Shown here: positions 16,391 to 26,454 of the stretch, in pieces
How the letters are laid out: each line of letters opens with the position of its first letter
Numbering within the stretch: position 1 is the stretch's first letter
Source: Flavobacterium branchiarum
GTDB taxonomy: Bacteria > Bacteroidota > Bacteroidia > Flavobacteriales > Flavobacteriaceae
NCBI RefSeq assembly: GCF_030409845.1
Contig: NZ_JAUFQQ010000005.1
Coordinates: 1,674,001 to 1,738,000 of the forward strand
Direction of reading: 5' to 3'
Length of the DNA: 64,000 bases
Position numbers and translations under genes: made by a program
Notes under the pieces: generated by a model
What the model saw: the letters and a program-made list of their open reading frames with translations, nothing else
What the model was told of the DNA's origin: nothing
Database searches by the model: none

Positions 16391-18145
16391 ATGAAAAGAT
16401 ATTTAATTCTATTACTATTAAGTTTCCAAGGGCTTATGGCTCAAGTACAATTTGAAGCCAGAGTAAGCAAAACTACGCTTGGTCTAAACGAAAGACTTCG
16501 AATTGACTTCATTATGAATGTTGATGGCGATAACTTTGTGCAACCTTCGTTTGACGGTTTTCGAATTGTTGCGGGACCAAGTCAACAAATTAGCCAATCT
16601 TGGGTAAATGGAAGAAGTTCATTCGAAAAAGTTTATTCTTATTTTTTATTACCAAACCAAAAAGGAAATCTTGTTATAAAACAAGCCGCAATAGAATATA
16701 ACGGTCAGATATACAAAACTTCACCAATAAAAATAAATGTTACTGCTGCGGTGGCTCAAGAGAGAGACCCAAATGATCCACAACAAATATCAGCAGATGA
16801 TAATTTATACTTAGTAGCAGACATTTCAAAAACAACTCCCTACGTAAATGAACCAATTACTGTCATTTATAAATTATATTTCAGTAATAATATTGGTATT
16901 TCTGGTTTTAAAGAAGTAAACAAACCAAAATACAATGATTTCTGGAGTCAGAACATTGATATAAAGCAACTTGTTGCCGAAGAAGGTATGTTTAAAGGCG
17001 AAAAATATCGCTATGTAGTACTTAAAAAAGCGGTTTTATATCCTCAAAAATCAGGTAGATTATCTATCGAACCTTTATCATTGGATATTGATGTACAATT
17101 GCCTACCAACAGAAGAAATATGTTTGGTCAGGTTATGATTACGGAAGGAAACAAACGTGTATCTGCAGGTACTAAAACAATTTATGTAAAAGCACTTCCA
17201 GAAACTAACAAACCCGAAGGATTCTCAGGAGCTGTTGGACGATTTGATTTTAAAGTGACTCCATCTAAAACAACATTAAAAAACGGAGAAAGCTTAGAAT
17301 TAGTCGTTAGTGCTGCTGGTAGTGGAAACATGAAATTATTTTCTCTGCCAAAACCTGTGGTACCAAATGCATTGGAAATCTATGATCCTGTACATGATGA
17401 AAAAGTAAACACAACCCTTAGTGGTATGTCAGGAAAAATTTCTGATACCTATACTATTGTCCCACAATACAGAGGAGATTACGCAATAAAACCAATGCAA
17501 TTCTCGTATTTTGATTTAAATACTGGAAGCTACAAAACGATTACTTCACAAGAAATAATGGTAAATGTTCTTGATGGCCCAACTCCTGCTGACGCAAATG
17601 TAGCATCTGGTCCAACATCAACAAGCAAAGAATCTGGTCACGACCAATTCAAAAACATCAAAATGAAAAGCAATTTTACCTCAGTGGTAAAAGATGATTT
17701 CTATGGTTCTAATTTATATTATGCATTATTGTTTTTACCTTTTATAATCATACCAATTATTGTTTTAGCTAAGAAGAAAAAAGAAGCACTTGATAGCGAT
17801 ATCACTGGAAACCGAATTAGAATGAATAATAAACTAGCTAAAAGATATTTATCACAAGCTAAAAAACAAATCAATAATAAAGAGGCCTTCTATATTGCAC
17901 TTGAAAAAGCAATGCACAATTTCTTAAAAGCCAAATTGCATATTGAAACTTCAGAAATGAGCAAGGATAATATCACAGAGCTTTTATTATCTAGAGAGGC
18001 AAATCCAGAATCAGTTCAGAATTTCATTAATCTAACAGAAAATTGTGAATTTGCACGCTATGCACCAGCATCTAGTGCTTCTATTCAGCAAGATTTTGAT
18101 AAAGCAGTATTGATAATTTCAGAATTAGAAAAACAAATTGTTTAA
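16391..18145 (+). CDS. batD: BatD, oxygen-tolerance protein
   Basis: A 584-residue BatD. It has a signal peptide (MKRYLILLLLSFQGLMAQ), then a long periplasmic beta-rich region with several repeats of the type 'VNEPITVIYKLYF' and 'LKNGESLELVVSAAGSGNMK', typical of the BatD family. A single membrane segment near residues 443-460 is followed by a cytosolic helical domain (NKEAFYIALEKAMHNFLKAKL, ...FARYAPASS) shared with other BatD C-termini. It probably bridges periplasmic and cytosolic Bat components. It is preceded by batC (88 bases) and followed by batE. Confidence 0.92.
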   Translation: MKRYLILLLLSFQGLMAQVQFEARVSKTTLGLNERLRIDFIMNVDGDNFVQPSFDGFRIVAGPSQQISQSWVNGRSSFEKVYSYFLLPNQKGNLVIKQAAIEYNGQIYKTSPIKINVTAAVAQERDPNDPQQISADDNLYLVADISKTTPYVNEPITVIYKLYFSNNIGISGFKEVNKPKYNDFWSQNIDIKQLVAEEGMFKGEKYRYVVLKKAVLYPQKSGRLSIEPLSLDIDVQLPTNRRNMFGQVMITEGNKRVSAGTKTIYVKALPETNKPEGFSGAVGRFDFKVTPSKTTLKNGESLELVVSAAGSGNMKLFSLPKPVVPNALEIYDPVHDEKVNTTLSGMSGKISDTYTIVPQYRGDYAIKPMQFSYFDLNTGSYKTITSQEIMVNVLDGPTPADANVASGPTSTSKESGHDQFKNIKMKSNFTSVVKDDFYGSNLYYALLFLPFIIIPIIVLAKKKKEALDSDITGNRIRMNNKLAKRYLSQAKKQINNKEAFYIALEKAMHNFLKAKLHIETSEMSKDNITELLLSREANPESVQNFINLTENCEFARYAPASSASIQQDFDKAVLIISELEKQIV

Positions 18146-18236
18146 TGGTTTTTAACTTAAAGTGCGCAAAAAAAGTTATTTAGCCTACACTGAATCAATG
18201 TTCACAAAGTTAAAATTCTTATTACATATCACTAAA

Positions 18237-18986
18237 ATGAAAAATATTCTTTTATATCTATTCTTATTATTGTCTCAACTTTTCTTTGCTCAAAGTAGCT
18301 TTGAAAAAGGGAATGCTTTGTACCTAAAAGGACAATACGAACAAGCAGTCCAAGAATATGAGAATGTCATAAAAACAGAAAAAAAACAAGCAGCTGAATT
18401 GTATTTTAATTTAGGAAATTGTTATTATAAACTTAATAAAGTAGCTCCTGCGATATATAATTACGAGAAAGCCCTAGTCTTACAACCTGATAATATTGAG
18501 ACATTAAACAATATAAAATTTGCAAAAAAACTAACCATTGATGAAATAAAAGAAGTGCCTAAAGTAGGTTTTGCAAAACTTATTCGAAATTTCACTGGAA
18601 TATACCATTACAATACTTGGGCATGGATTTCGATAAGCATTTCGGTACTGTTTTTATTATTCTTTATTGGATATTATTTCTCACAACGTACTCGTGTTAA
18701 AAGAGTTTTTTTTATTGGTATGTTTTTAGTATTGCTTGCTTTACTGGTAAGTTTAACATCTGGTTTTTTAGAAAAAAGTCATTACGATAACGAAAGACCT
18801 GCAATCGTATTTGCGGAAATTGCTGAAGTACGTAGCGAACCACAAAAAGCAGGACCTACTATTCTGACTCTTCATGAAGGTGCAAAAGTATATGTAAAAC
18901 AGTCATTAAAAAACTGGAAAAAAATTGAATTGACTGACGGAACAGAAGGCTGGATAGAGTCATCGGCTGTAAAAGAGGTGAAATAG
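18237..18986 (+). CDS. batE: BatE, TPR and SH3-like membrane protein
   Basis: A 249-residue protein ending the Bat operon. It has a signal peptide (MKNILLYLFLLLSQLFFAQ), TPRs at ~20-95 (ALYLKGQYEQAVQEYENVI, LYFNLGNCYYKLNKVAPAIYNYEKAL), two membrane segments (about residues 122-142 and 150-172) and a C-terminal bacterial SH3-like domain (VRSEPQKAGPTILTLHEGAKVYV...GWIESSAVKEV). This TPR-TM-TM-SH3 order is typical BatE. The ATG at 18237 starts the signal peptide; the longer frame from 18162 is rejected. After it begins about 1 kb of repeats without genes. Confidence 0.92.
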   Translation: MKNILLYLFLLLSQLFFAQSSFEKGNALYLKGQYEQAVQEYENVIKTEKKQAAELYFNLGNCYYKLNKVAPAIYNYEKALVLQPDNIETLNNIKFAKKLTIDEIKEVPKVGFAKLIRNFTGIYHYNTWAWISISISVLFLLFFIGYYFSQRTRVKRVFFIGMFLVLLALLVSLTSGFLEKSHYDNERPAIVFAEIAEVRSEPQKAGPTILTLHEGAKVYVKQSLKNWKKIELTDGTEGWIESSAVKEVK

Positions 18987-19022
18987 TTTTTAACCATAAA
19001 AGTGAAATACGAAATCTAAAGC

Positions 19023-19976
19023 TTTCAATCCTTGCGAACCTTAACTAAGCACAAACTAAAGTAATTCCCTTGCGAACTTTGCGATAAAAATCAAAACTGA
19101 GAAACTCTTAATCCTTGCGATAGCGAATAGACGAAGTAATCGCACCTAGTAGTCCGACAATCTAGGAATACTTTGTGTTAGTTTCTTGCGGAGATTCTTC
19201 GTACCTCAGAAGGACAAGATTGTGGTTAAAAAAAAGAAATTCTTGCTACTACACAGGTTTTCACATTGATCCTTTTACTCTTTGCGAACCTTGCGATAAA
19301 AATCTAAACTGAGAAACTTTCAATCTCTACGAACCTTACAGTAAAAAATCCAAACTGAGAAACTTTTAATCTTTGCGATAGCGAATAGACGAAGTAATCG
19401 CACCTAGTAGTCCGACAATCTAGGAATACTTTGTGTTAGTTTCTTGCAGAGATTCTTCCTTCGTCAGAAGGACAAGATTGTGGTTAAAAAAATTTCAAAA
19501 AAAAAGAAAATCTTGCTACTCCACAGTTTTCTGCATTGATTCTTTACTCTTTCCTAACCTTAACTAAGCACAAACTAAAGTAATTCCCTTGCGAACTTTG
19601 CGATAAAAAACCAAACAGAGAAACTCTTAATCCTTACGATAGCGAATAGACGAAGTAATCGCACCTAGTAGTCCGACAATCTAGGAATACTTTGTGTTAG
19701 TTTCTTGCGGAGATTCTTCGTACCTCAGAAGGACAAGATTGTGGTTAAAAAAAAAGAAATTCTTACTACTACACAGGTTTTCACATTGATCCTTTTACTC
19801 TTTACGAACCTAAATTAAGTGCAAGCTAAAGTATTTTCTTTGCGAACCTTGCGATAAAACCCAAGCTCAAAAACTCTCAATCTTTGCGAACCTTAACTAA
19901 GCATTAACCAAAGTATTTCCTTTGCGAACTTTGCGCTAAAATCCAAACAGAGAAACATCCAATCTTTATGTTAAAA
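19023..19976. repeat. Three ~260-bp tandem repeat units plus degenerate tail (non-coding)
   Basis: The whole gap between batE and the cyclo-ligase gene is repeats with no supportable coding frame. Core copies lie at 19113-19257, 19371-19526 and 19632-19777, spaced 258 and 261 bases. Each core has GCGAATAGACGAAGTAATCG, then a CCTAG...CTAGG pair, TTAGTTTCTTGC and a GATTCTTC...GAAGGAC palindrome. Between cores are variants of TTTGCGAACCTTGCGATAAAA. Copies 1 and 3 are nearly identical; copy 2 differs at its palindrome centre. The tail (19800-19976) holds only degenerate spacer words. A related element in both orientations lies at 59241-59426. Confidence 0.9.
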
Positions 19977-20028
19977 ACCCAAAATAAGAGACTTATAACC
20001 GTCGCGTTAAAAATCCAAGCGCAATCGA

Positions 20029-20595
20029 TTAGAACTTATAAACCTTCTTTGGGGTAACACAATAATCTAGTTTTATATCACCTTCAAAAACATCTATGAT
20101 CGTGGTATCGGCTTCAAAAAAGGAAAGACCAATTTTTATAGTTTCAGGTTTACATTCCGATAAAAACTTATCATAAAATCCTTTTCCATATCCTACTCTA
20201 TTTCCAGAAGCATCAAACGCTAAAAGAGGAACAAACACTACATCAATTTTGCTCGATGGAACTTCTAAACCGTCTACAGGCTCAGGGATATTATATTCGT
20301 TTTTTTTTATTCTAGTATTATCAGTAAGTAAAAAATGGGTCATTTTTCGAGTTTCAAAATCACTTTTAGAGATTACAATTTCTTTGTCTTTACCAGCAAG
20401 CAAATGCAAGATAAACTCAGTATTTACTTCATTATGCTCAACGATAGGCAAAAAAACATGAAAATAAGTCTTCTCCCAAATTGGTAACGAAAGAACATTA
20501 TTAGCAATTACCAAACTCATTTCGTCTATATCAACCTCAGTAAGCTGTTTCCTAAGTGCCTTTTTTTCTAAGCGTAATTCTTTTTTAGTTGTCAT
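20029..20595 (-). CDS. 5-formyltetrahydrofolate cyclo-ligase family protein
   Basis: A 188-residue enzyme that converts 5-formyl-THF to 5,10-methenyl-THF with ATP. The signature NRVGYGKGFYDKFL (ATP/Mg site) is present near residue 135, preceded by DVVFVPLLAFD, and the N-terminal basic helix KKELRLEKKALRKQL fits the family. The start is either 20595 or 20601 (both ATG, two residues apart). Either overlaps the stop of the upstream deacylase gene (20585) by about 11-17 bases, so the pair is probably translationally coupled. Confidence 0.92.
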   Translation of the reverse strand: MTTKKELRLEKKALRKQLTEVDIDEMSLVIANNVLSLPIWEKTYFHVFLPIVEHNEVNTEFILHLLAGKDKEIVISKSDFETRKMTHFLLTDNTRIKKNEYNIPEPVDGLEVPSSKIDVVFVPLLAFDASGNRVGYGKGFYDKFLSECKPETIKIGLSFFEADTTIIDVFEGDIKLDYCVTPKKVYKF

Positions 20596-21565
20596 CTTCA
20601 TCTAAGTTAGTTTTCGACATATGATAAATAGCATCGCCTTCGTACACAATTGGCGAATGGTTTGCATTAATAATATAACCATCATGTGGCGCTTTTACCT
20701 TCCTTTCAAACTTACCAAATGGATCGGTAATAATTGCCAAAATAGTCCCTTTATTAACAAATTTACCAATGGTATTATAATCATGTAATAAACCCGAACA
20801 TTTAGCTCGCAACCATACCGATTTCTCAATATAAATAGAAGGTTTTTCTGGAGGATCCACAACATGTCCAACATCTAACATTCCTAAATGTGACAGTAAG
20901 CGTTTAACTCCATCAATACCAACATTAGCAATATCGTGATTAATATCCAATGATTTTCCGCCTTCAAAAAGCAACATTTTTACTTTTAATTTCTCACTTA
21001 TGCTTCTAAACGAACCCGAAATATTTTTAGAATACAACGTAAAAGGAGCACTAAAGACATCAGCTAGAATTTTCAAATCAGGATTATTTTCAGTAATTCT
21101 AATCTGAGGGGCATTAAAACGACTTGCACCTCCAGCATGAAAATCAACAGCATAATCAAGAATAGGCAAAACATCATTAACAATATGATATGCAAATCGA
21201 CTGGCCAAAGATCCTTTTTTACTTCCGGGGAAAACACGATTTAAATCACGACCATCAGGAAACTCACGCGCCTTATTTACAAAACCGTACATATTTATAA
21301 CTGGGATACAAATGATAGTTCCTTTTTTAGGACGATTTATCCTCTTGCTAATTATCTGGCGAACAATTTCGACACCATTAATTTCATCGCCATGAATTCC
21401 TGCGGAAAAAAGTACTACAGGCCCTTCTATCTTAGAGCGTCTTATAATAACAGGAATATTAAGTTTGGTTGTAGTGTGCAGTCGGGCAATTTCGACATTG
21501 ATAGTTTTGCTTTCACCAGGTAAAATCGATTCTCCAAAAATCACCAACGGTTTACTATTTCTCAT
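20585..21565 (-). CDS. Succinylglutamate desuccinylase/aspartoacylase-family deacylase
   Basis: A 326-residue zinc-dependent amidohydrolase of the AstE/AspA family (carboxypeptidase A-like fold). Zinc ligands are visible in FSAGIHGDEINGVE (His and Glu), and a third is in VDFHAGG. GRDLNRVFPG is the substrate-binding Arg/Asn segment. The C-terminal ~80 residues form a barrel-sandwich-like domain (LHDYNTIGKFVNKGTILAIITDPFG). The substrate is not determined by sequence. ATG 21565 is used; the codon two positions upstream is TTG. It is the first gene of a two-gene operon with the cyclo-ligase. Confidence 0.88.
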   Translation of the reverse strand: MRNSKPLVIFGESILPGESKTINVEIARLHTTTKLNIPVIIRRSKIEGPVVLFSAGIHGDEINGVEIVRQIISKRINRPKKGTIICIPVINMYGFVNKAREFPDGRDLNRVFPGSKKGSLASRFAYHIVNDVLPILDYAVDFHAGGASRFNAPQIRITENNPDLKILADVFSAPFTLYSKNISGSFRSISEKLKVKMLLFEGGKSLDINHDIANVGIDGVKRLLSHLGMLDVGHVVDPPEKPSIYIEKSVWLRAKCSGLLHDYNTIGKFVNKGTILAIITDPFGKFERKVKAPHDGYIINANHSPIVYEGDAIYHMSKTNLDEDDN

Positions 21566-21610
21566 ATTCAATAATAAAAGCTAAATATAGAGATTATTAT
21601 TTTGAATTCG

Positions 21611-21618
21611 TAAATTTG
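21611..21618 (+). promoter_or_regulatory. -7 box upstream of uvrC
   Basis: TAAATTTG matches TAnnTTTG, 73 bases before the uvrC ATG. No SD sequence is visible at the start. Confidence 0.45.
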
Positions 21619-21691
21619 AAGTTAATTCAACATCAAGCCATCGAAAATATTTTCTAAGGCAAATCGATTGAACTTTAGAAATAAAAACAGA

Positions 21692-23491
21692 ATGCAAAAA
21701 ACACCACTCGAGCTCCAAATTCAAACTTTACCAGACAATCCTGGCGTGTATCAATATTATGATAAAGAAGGAAAAATCTTATATGTCGGTAAAGCCAAAA
21801 ATTTAAAGAAAAGAGTTTCTTCCTATTTTAATAAAATTCATGACAATGCCAAGACCAATGTTTTGGTGAAGAAAATTGTAACTATTAAGCATATTGTAGT
21901 TCCAACAGAAACAGATGCGCTTTTATTAGAAAACAATCTTATAAAAACCTTACAGCCACGTTATAATGTATTATTACGAGATGATAAGAGTTATCCTTGG
22001 ATTTGTATAAAAAAAGAACCTTTTGCTCGAATATTTTCAACGCGCAGAATGGTCAAGGATGGTTCCGAATATTTTGGCCCTTATACTAGTTTTAAAACGG
22101 TACATACAATTCTTGATCTTATAAAAGAGCTTTACCCACTAAGAACCTGCAATTTTGATTTGAGTCAATCGAATATTAATAGCGGTAAGTTTAAGGTGTG
22201 TTTAGAATATCATATTGGCAATTGCAAAGGTCCATGCGAAGGACTAGAAACATTAGAAGATTACCAAAAGCAAGTCGATGCCATTCGTGAAATCCTTAAA
22301 GGAAACTTTAAAGAAAGTATGAAGGACTTTAAACGTCATATGACTCAATTGGCACAAGAATTACGTTTTGAAGAAGCACAAAAAATAAAAGAAAAATTAG
22401 ACGTTCTTGAAAATTATCAATCGAGATCAACGATTATAAATCCAAAAATCACCAACATTGATGTATTCTCGATAGTTTCAGATGAAAGCGCTGCCTATGT
22501 CAATTTTCTCCAAATTTCTCATGGTTCGATTATTCGTTCCCATACTTTAGAAATCAAAAAGAAATTAGATGAAACTGATGCTGAATTACTTGAACTAGCA
22601 ATAATAGAACTTCGCGAACGATTCCAATTACTATCTAAAGAAATAATTGTTCCATTTGAAGTCGATTTAGGAGAAAACATTAAAGTAACTGTTCCACAAT
22701 TGGGCGATAAAAAACAAATCCTAGATTTATCAATTAGGAATGCCAAATTTTACCGAATCGAGCAGCTTAAGCAATTACAAATTGTAGATCCAGACCGTCA
22801 TACAAAACGTATAATGGCACAAATGCAAAAAGATTTACGTTTGCCTGTTGAGCCACGTCATATTGAATGTTTTGATAACTCAAACATACAAGGAACAAAT
22901 CCGGTTGCCGCCTGCGTTGTTTTTAAAGATGGTAAACCAAGTAAAAAAGATTATCGCCATTTTAACATAAAAACTGTCGAAGGGCCAGATGACTTTGCAT
23001 CTATGACCGAAGTTGTGTACCGCCGTTACAAACGATTGCTAGACGAAAACGAACCATTACCCCAACTTATCATTATTGATGGAGGAAAAGGGCAACTATC
23101 ATCGGCTTTAAAAAGTATAGATGAGCTAGGCTTACGTGGCAAAATAACTGTAATTGGTATCGCTAAACGCCTTGAAGAACTTTTTTATCCAGGTGATTCG
23201 ATCCCATTATATTTAGATAAAAAATCTGAAACACTAAAAGTAATTCAGCAATTACGAAACGAAGCACACCGATTCGGAATTACATTTCACCGTGACAAAC
23301 GTAGCAAAGCAGCATTAAATTCATCAATCGAAAGTATTCCTGGAATTGGCGAAAAAACAATGCTCGCATTGATACAACATTTCAAGAGTGTTAAACGACT
23401 AAAATTAGCATCCGAAGAAGAAATAGCAAATGTTGTAGGCCCATCAAAAGCAAAAAAAATTACTAGCTTTTACAATAACAAGCAGGAATAA
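21692..23491 (+). CDS. uvrC: Excinuclease ABC subunit C
   Basis: A 599-residue UvrC, which makes the two incisions in nucleotide excision repair together with UvrB. Domains in order: N-terminal GIY-YIG nuclease (PGVYQYYDKEGKILYVGKAKNLKKRV, residues ~16-95), a Cys-rich stretch (CLEYHIGNCKGPCEG), the UVR/UvrB-binding motif (about 205-240), the C-terminal RNase H-like endonuclease (IECFDNSNIQGTNPVAACVVF, IDGGKGQL) and a HhH pair (SIPGIGEKTMLALIQHF). It starts at ATG 21692; the TTG at 21668 is unnecessary. The next gene follows after 4 bases. Confidence 0.97.
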   Translation: MQKTPLELQIQTLPDNPGVYQYYDKEGKILYVGKAKNLKKRVSSYFNKIHDNAKTNVLVKKIVTIKHIVVPTETDALLLENNLIKTLQPRYNVLLRDDKSYPWICIKKEPFARIFSTRRMVKDGSEYFGPYTSFKTVHTILDLIKELYPLRTCNFDLSQSNINSGKFKVCLEYHIGNCKGPCEGLETLEDYQKQVDAIREILKGNFKESMKDFKRHMTQLAQELRFEEAQKIKEKLDVLENYQSRSTIINPKITNIDVFSIVSDESAAYVNFLQISHGSIIRSHTLEIKKKLDETDAELLELAIIELRERFQLLSKEIIVPFEVDLGENIKVTVPQLGDKKQILDLSIRNAKFYRIEQLKQLQIVDPDRHTKRIMAQMQKDLRLPVEPRHIECFDNSNIQGTNPVAACVVFKDGKPSKKDYRHFNIKTVEGPDDFASMTEVVYRRYKRLLDENEPLPQLIIIDGGKGQLSSALKSIDELGLRGKITVIGIAKRLEELFYPGDSIPLYLDKKSETLKVIQQLRNEAHRFGITFHRDKRSKAALNSSIESIPGIGEKTMLALIQHFKSVKRLKLASEEEIANVVGPSKAKKITSFYNNKQE

Positions 23492-23495
23492 GCAA

Positions 23496-23996
23496 ATGAA
23501 AACCCTAATTATTAGCTTCATAACATTATTTATAAATTATAGTTATGGCCAAAATAGCATTGAATTTTATCAAAAAGATAAAACTCAAATAAAGATAAAA
23601 GCTGTAAATGATTTTGAAAAATTAGAAATCACCAATTCAAGCAATAATAGAACTCAAGTTATAGATAGTATCGAAACATCTATAACAGGAAGAGAAATGC
23701 ATCTGGTTAATGAAGATTACAATTTTGATGGTTATAACGATTTTGCTTGTTATTATCTAGACGACGGGATGGGAGTTTATACAATATATCAAATATTCAT
23801 CTATAATCCTAAAAACAAACAATTTAAAAAATTAAGAATTCCCTCAAACAGTAGCCCCAAATGCGATGAGCTTTGTGACATCAAAGTAAATAAAAAAGAA
23901 AAAACGTTTCAGTCAAGTTGTCGAGGAGGAGCACGATGGTATACAGATATCTGGAAATTTGATAAAAACGAAAATTTAATATTATTGAAAAAATAA
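23496..23996 (+). CDS. XAC2610-like secreted protein of unknown function
   Basis: A 166-residue protein with a signal peptide (MKTLIISFITLFINYSYGQ). The central EDYNFDGYNDFACYYLDDGMG resembles the calcium-type D-x-D-x-D loop of XAC2610-related proteins, and a later pair CDELC and SSCRGG may form disulfides. It lies 4 bases after uvrC but is functionally unrelated as far as can be seen; it is probably periplasmic. The function is unknown. Confidence 0.75.
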   Translation: MKTLIISFITLFINYSYGQNSIEFYQKDKTQIKIKAVNDFEKLEITNSSNNRTQVIDSIETSITGREMHLVNEDYNFDGYNDFACYYLDDGMGVYTIYQIFIYNPKNKQFKKLRIPSNSSPKCDELCDIKVNKKEKTFQSSCRGGARWYTDIWKFDKNENLILLKK

Positions 23997-24069
23997 TACT
24001 ATTAAAACAAAAATGACACATAAAGTTCAATAATATTTCCGACTTTTACAAAACAAACCAGCTATTTCT

Positions 24070-26454
24070 ATGAGCCTCATCCAGCTGTCCACAACAAACA
24101 CTCGATTAAAAAACTTTTTTTCTATTATAAAAAAAGGAGCTTCTAGGGTCTCTTTTATTTTGCAAGAAAAAACAGCTTTAACCTACTCCCAATTTTCCAT
24201 TCCTATCTGGGGTTTAAAAAAATTAATCCTATTAGTATTCTTTGGATTTACACAACACACATTTGCTCAAGACAAACTTGCTCAAGACACCCTAAAGAAC
24301 GCAAAAAATGATCCTTCCTATCGTCCAAAAATAGGATTAGTACTAAGTGGTGGTGGCGCCAAAGGGTTTGCTCATATAGGAGTTCTAAAAGTGCTGGAAG
24401 AAGCTGGAGTAAAAATAGATTTTATAGGCGGTACAAGCATGGGATCAATAATCGGTGGTTTATATGCATCAGGGTACAATGCTGCTCAGATTGATTCTAT
24501 TTTTAAAAGAACCAATTTTGATGATTTAATTAATGATAATATACCAAGATCATCTAAAAATTTTTACGAAAAAAGAAATGATGAATTATATGCTGTAATT
24601 TTACCATTCAGCAATTTTAAAATTGGTATTCCCGAAGCGCTTTCTAAAGGAATGTATAATTATAATCTACTAAGCAGTTTAACTCGTAACGTAAGACACA
24701 TTCGAGATTTTAACAAATTACCAACCCCATTTTTATGTATTGGTACCAACATCGAAACTGGTGAGGAAGTATTATTAAACAAAGGTAATTTAGCTCAAGC
24801 CATGATTGCAAGTGCGGCATTTCCTTCCTTATTCTCTCCTGTAGAAATAGACGGAAAACTTATTGTAGACGGAGGAGTTGTAAATAACTATCCTATAAAA
24901 GAAGTTCGGAATTTAGGCGCAGATATTATCATAGGAGTCGATGTTCAAGATGATTTACTAGACCGACATAGACTTAAAGATGCTACTCGGATATTAGTCC
25001 AAATTACCAATCTTCAGTCTATCGATAAGATGAAGAGAAAAATAAAAAACACCGATATTTATATCAAACCAGATATTAAAGAATATGGCGTAATCTCGTT
25101 TGACAAAGGAGAACAAATTATCCGCAGAGGAGAAGATGCAACGTTTTCAGTTTATGAAAAAATAAAAGCATTAGTAGAAAAACAAGGTTATTATAAAAAA
25201 CCTGCACTAAAAGTAGCCTCAGATACACTAGAAATACAAAAGATAAACAGCAATCACTTAGAAAATTATACTGAAGAATACATCACAAGTAAACTGCGTT
25301 TTAAATCTGGTTCAAAAATAACCTATGAAGACTTGATAAAAGGAGTTAACAACATTAATGCTACTCAAAACTTTAGCGCCATCTCCTATGCATTAGATTC
25401 AAATAATTCTCGTGATGACTTAAATTTAGTTTTAAAAGAAAACCCAACAAAAACTTATTTAAAATTTGGGCTACACTATGATGGCTTGTACAAAAGTGCA
25501 ATTTTGGTAAATCTAACACATAAAAAAACGCTCTTTAAAAATGATATTACTTCATTAGATATAATTTTAGGAGATAATTTTAGATATAATCTAGACTATT
25601 ACATCGAGAATGGTTTTAATATTAGTTTTGGTTTCAAATCAAGATTGACACAGTTTAATCGAAACATATCAAGTGCTTTAAGTGATCCTCTTAAAAAAAT
25701 TCTGGATCCAAATTTAGTTAATGTCGATTTTATTGACATTACTAATGAAGCTTATTTTCAAAGTATTTTTGTTCAAAAATTTCTAATCGGTGGTGGAGTC
25801 GAACATAAATATTTAAAAATAAATTCCAATACTTCTGTCAATACAGATCCTAATATCGACAAAAGCAGTTACTTAAGTTTGTTCGGATACCTGAATTACG
25901 ATAATTATGACAATAAAGACTTCCCTAAAAGAGGATGGGGCTTTTCGGGTAATGTTCAAACTTATTTATTTTCTTCAAACTACACAAAAGCATTTGAACC
26001 CTTCTCGACTGCAAAAGCAGAAATTGGTATAGCAAAAACGATATTTAATAAAGCTACGATAGTCCTTAAAGCCAATGCAGGACTAACTTTTGGTCAAACA
26101 AGTGTGCCTTTTTTTAATTACTTATTAGGAGGGTATGGCTATCAAAAGTTGGATAATTTTAATTATTTCTACGGATATGACTTTTTAAGTGTTTCTGGGA
26201 ATAGCCTTATAAAAACGGATATAACATTTGATTATGAAATTTTCAAAAAAAACCATATTAATTTCTCTGCAAACTTTGCAAACCTTGGCAACAATATTTT
26301 CGAGGGTGTCGAATGGATATCAGTACCAAAGTACACAGGCTATGCCGTAGGTTACGGACTAGAAACGATACTAGGTCCTATAGAAGTAAAATATTCTTGG
26401 TCGCCAGAAAACACAAAAGGCTACACATGGTTCAAAATAGGTTTTGTGTTTTAA
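24070..26454 (+). CDS. Patatin-like phospholipase with outer-membrane barrel
   Basis: A 794-residue protein combining a patatin (phospholipase A-like) domain with a C-terminal beta-barrel, a layout found in flavobacteria. The oxyanion loop is GGGAKG (residues 94-99), the nucleophile is GTSMG (Ser123) and the catalytic Asp is in VDGG near residue 268. Residues ~400-460 resemble a POTRA domain, followed by a BamA/Omp85-type barrel ending in aromatic F. The N-terminus is odd: only ATG 24070 is available, placing the hydrophobic, signal-like stretch (LKKLILLVFFGFTQHTFAQ) at residues ~49-67. The true start may be a non-ATG codon further in. Confidence 0.85.
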   Translation: MSLIQLSTTNTRLKNFFSIIKKGASRVSFILQEKTALTYSQFSIPIWGLKKLILLVFFGFTQHTFAQDKLAQDTLKNAKNDPSYRPKIGLVLSGGGAKGFAHIGVLKVLEEAGVKIDFIGGTSMGSIIGGLYASGYNAAQIDSIFKRTNFDDLINDNIPRSSKNFYEKRNDELYAVILPFSNFKIGIPEALSKGMYNYNLLSSLTRNVRHIRDFNKLPTPFLCIGTNIETGEEVLLNKGNLAQAMIASAAFPSLFSPVEIDGKLIVDGGVVNNYPIKEVRNLGADIIIGVDVQDDLLDRHRLKDATRILVQITNLQSIDKMKRKIKNTDIYIKPDIKEYGVISFDKGEQIIRRGEDATFSVYEKIKALVEKQGYYKKPALKVASDTLEIQKINSNHLENYTEEYITSKLRFKSGSKITYEDLIKGVNNINATQNFSAISYALDSNNSRDDLNLVLKENPTKTYLKFGLHYDGLYKSAILVNLTHKKTLFKNDITSLDIILGDNFRYNLDYYIENGFNISFGFKSRLTQFNRNISSALSDPLKKILDPNLVNVDFIDITNEAYFQSIFVQKFLIGGGVEHKYLKINSNTSVNTDPNIDKSSYLSLFGYLNYDNYDNKDFPKRGWGFSGNVQTYLFSSNYTKAFEPFSTAKAEIGIAKTIFNKATIVLKANAGLTFGQTSVPFFNYLLGGYGYQKLDNFNYFYGYDFLSVSGNSLIKTDITFDYEIFKKNHINFSANFANLGNNIFEGVEWISVPKYTGYAVGYGLETILGPIEVKYSWSPENTKGYTWFKIGFVF

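Noticed and set aside
20585..21571. Earlier start for the deacylase gene at 21571
   Set aside because: The codon there is TTG; ATG at 21565 needs no unusual initiation.
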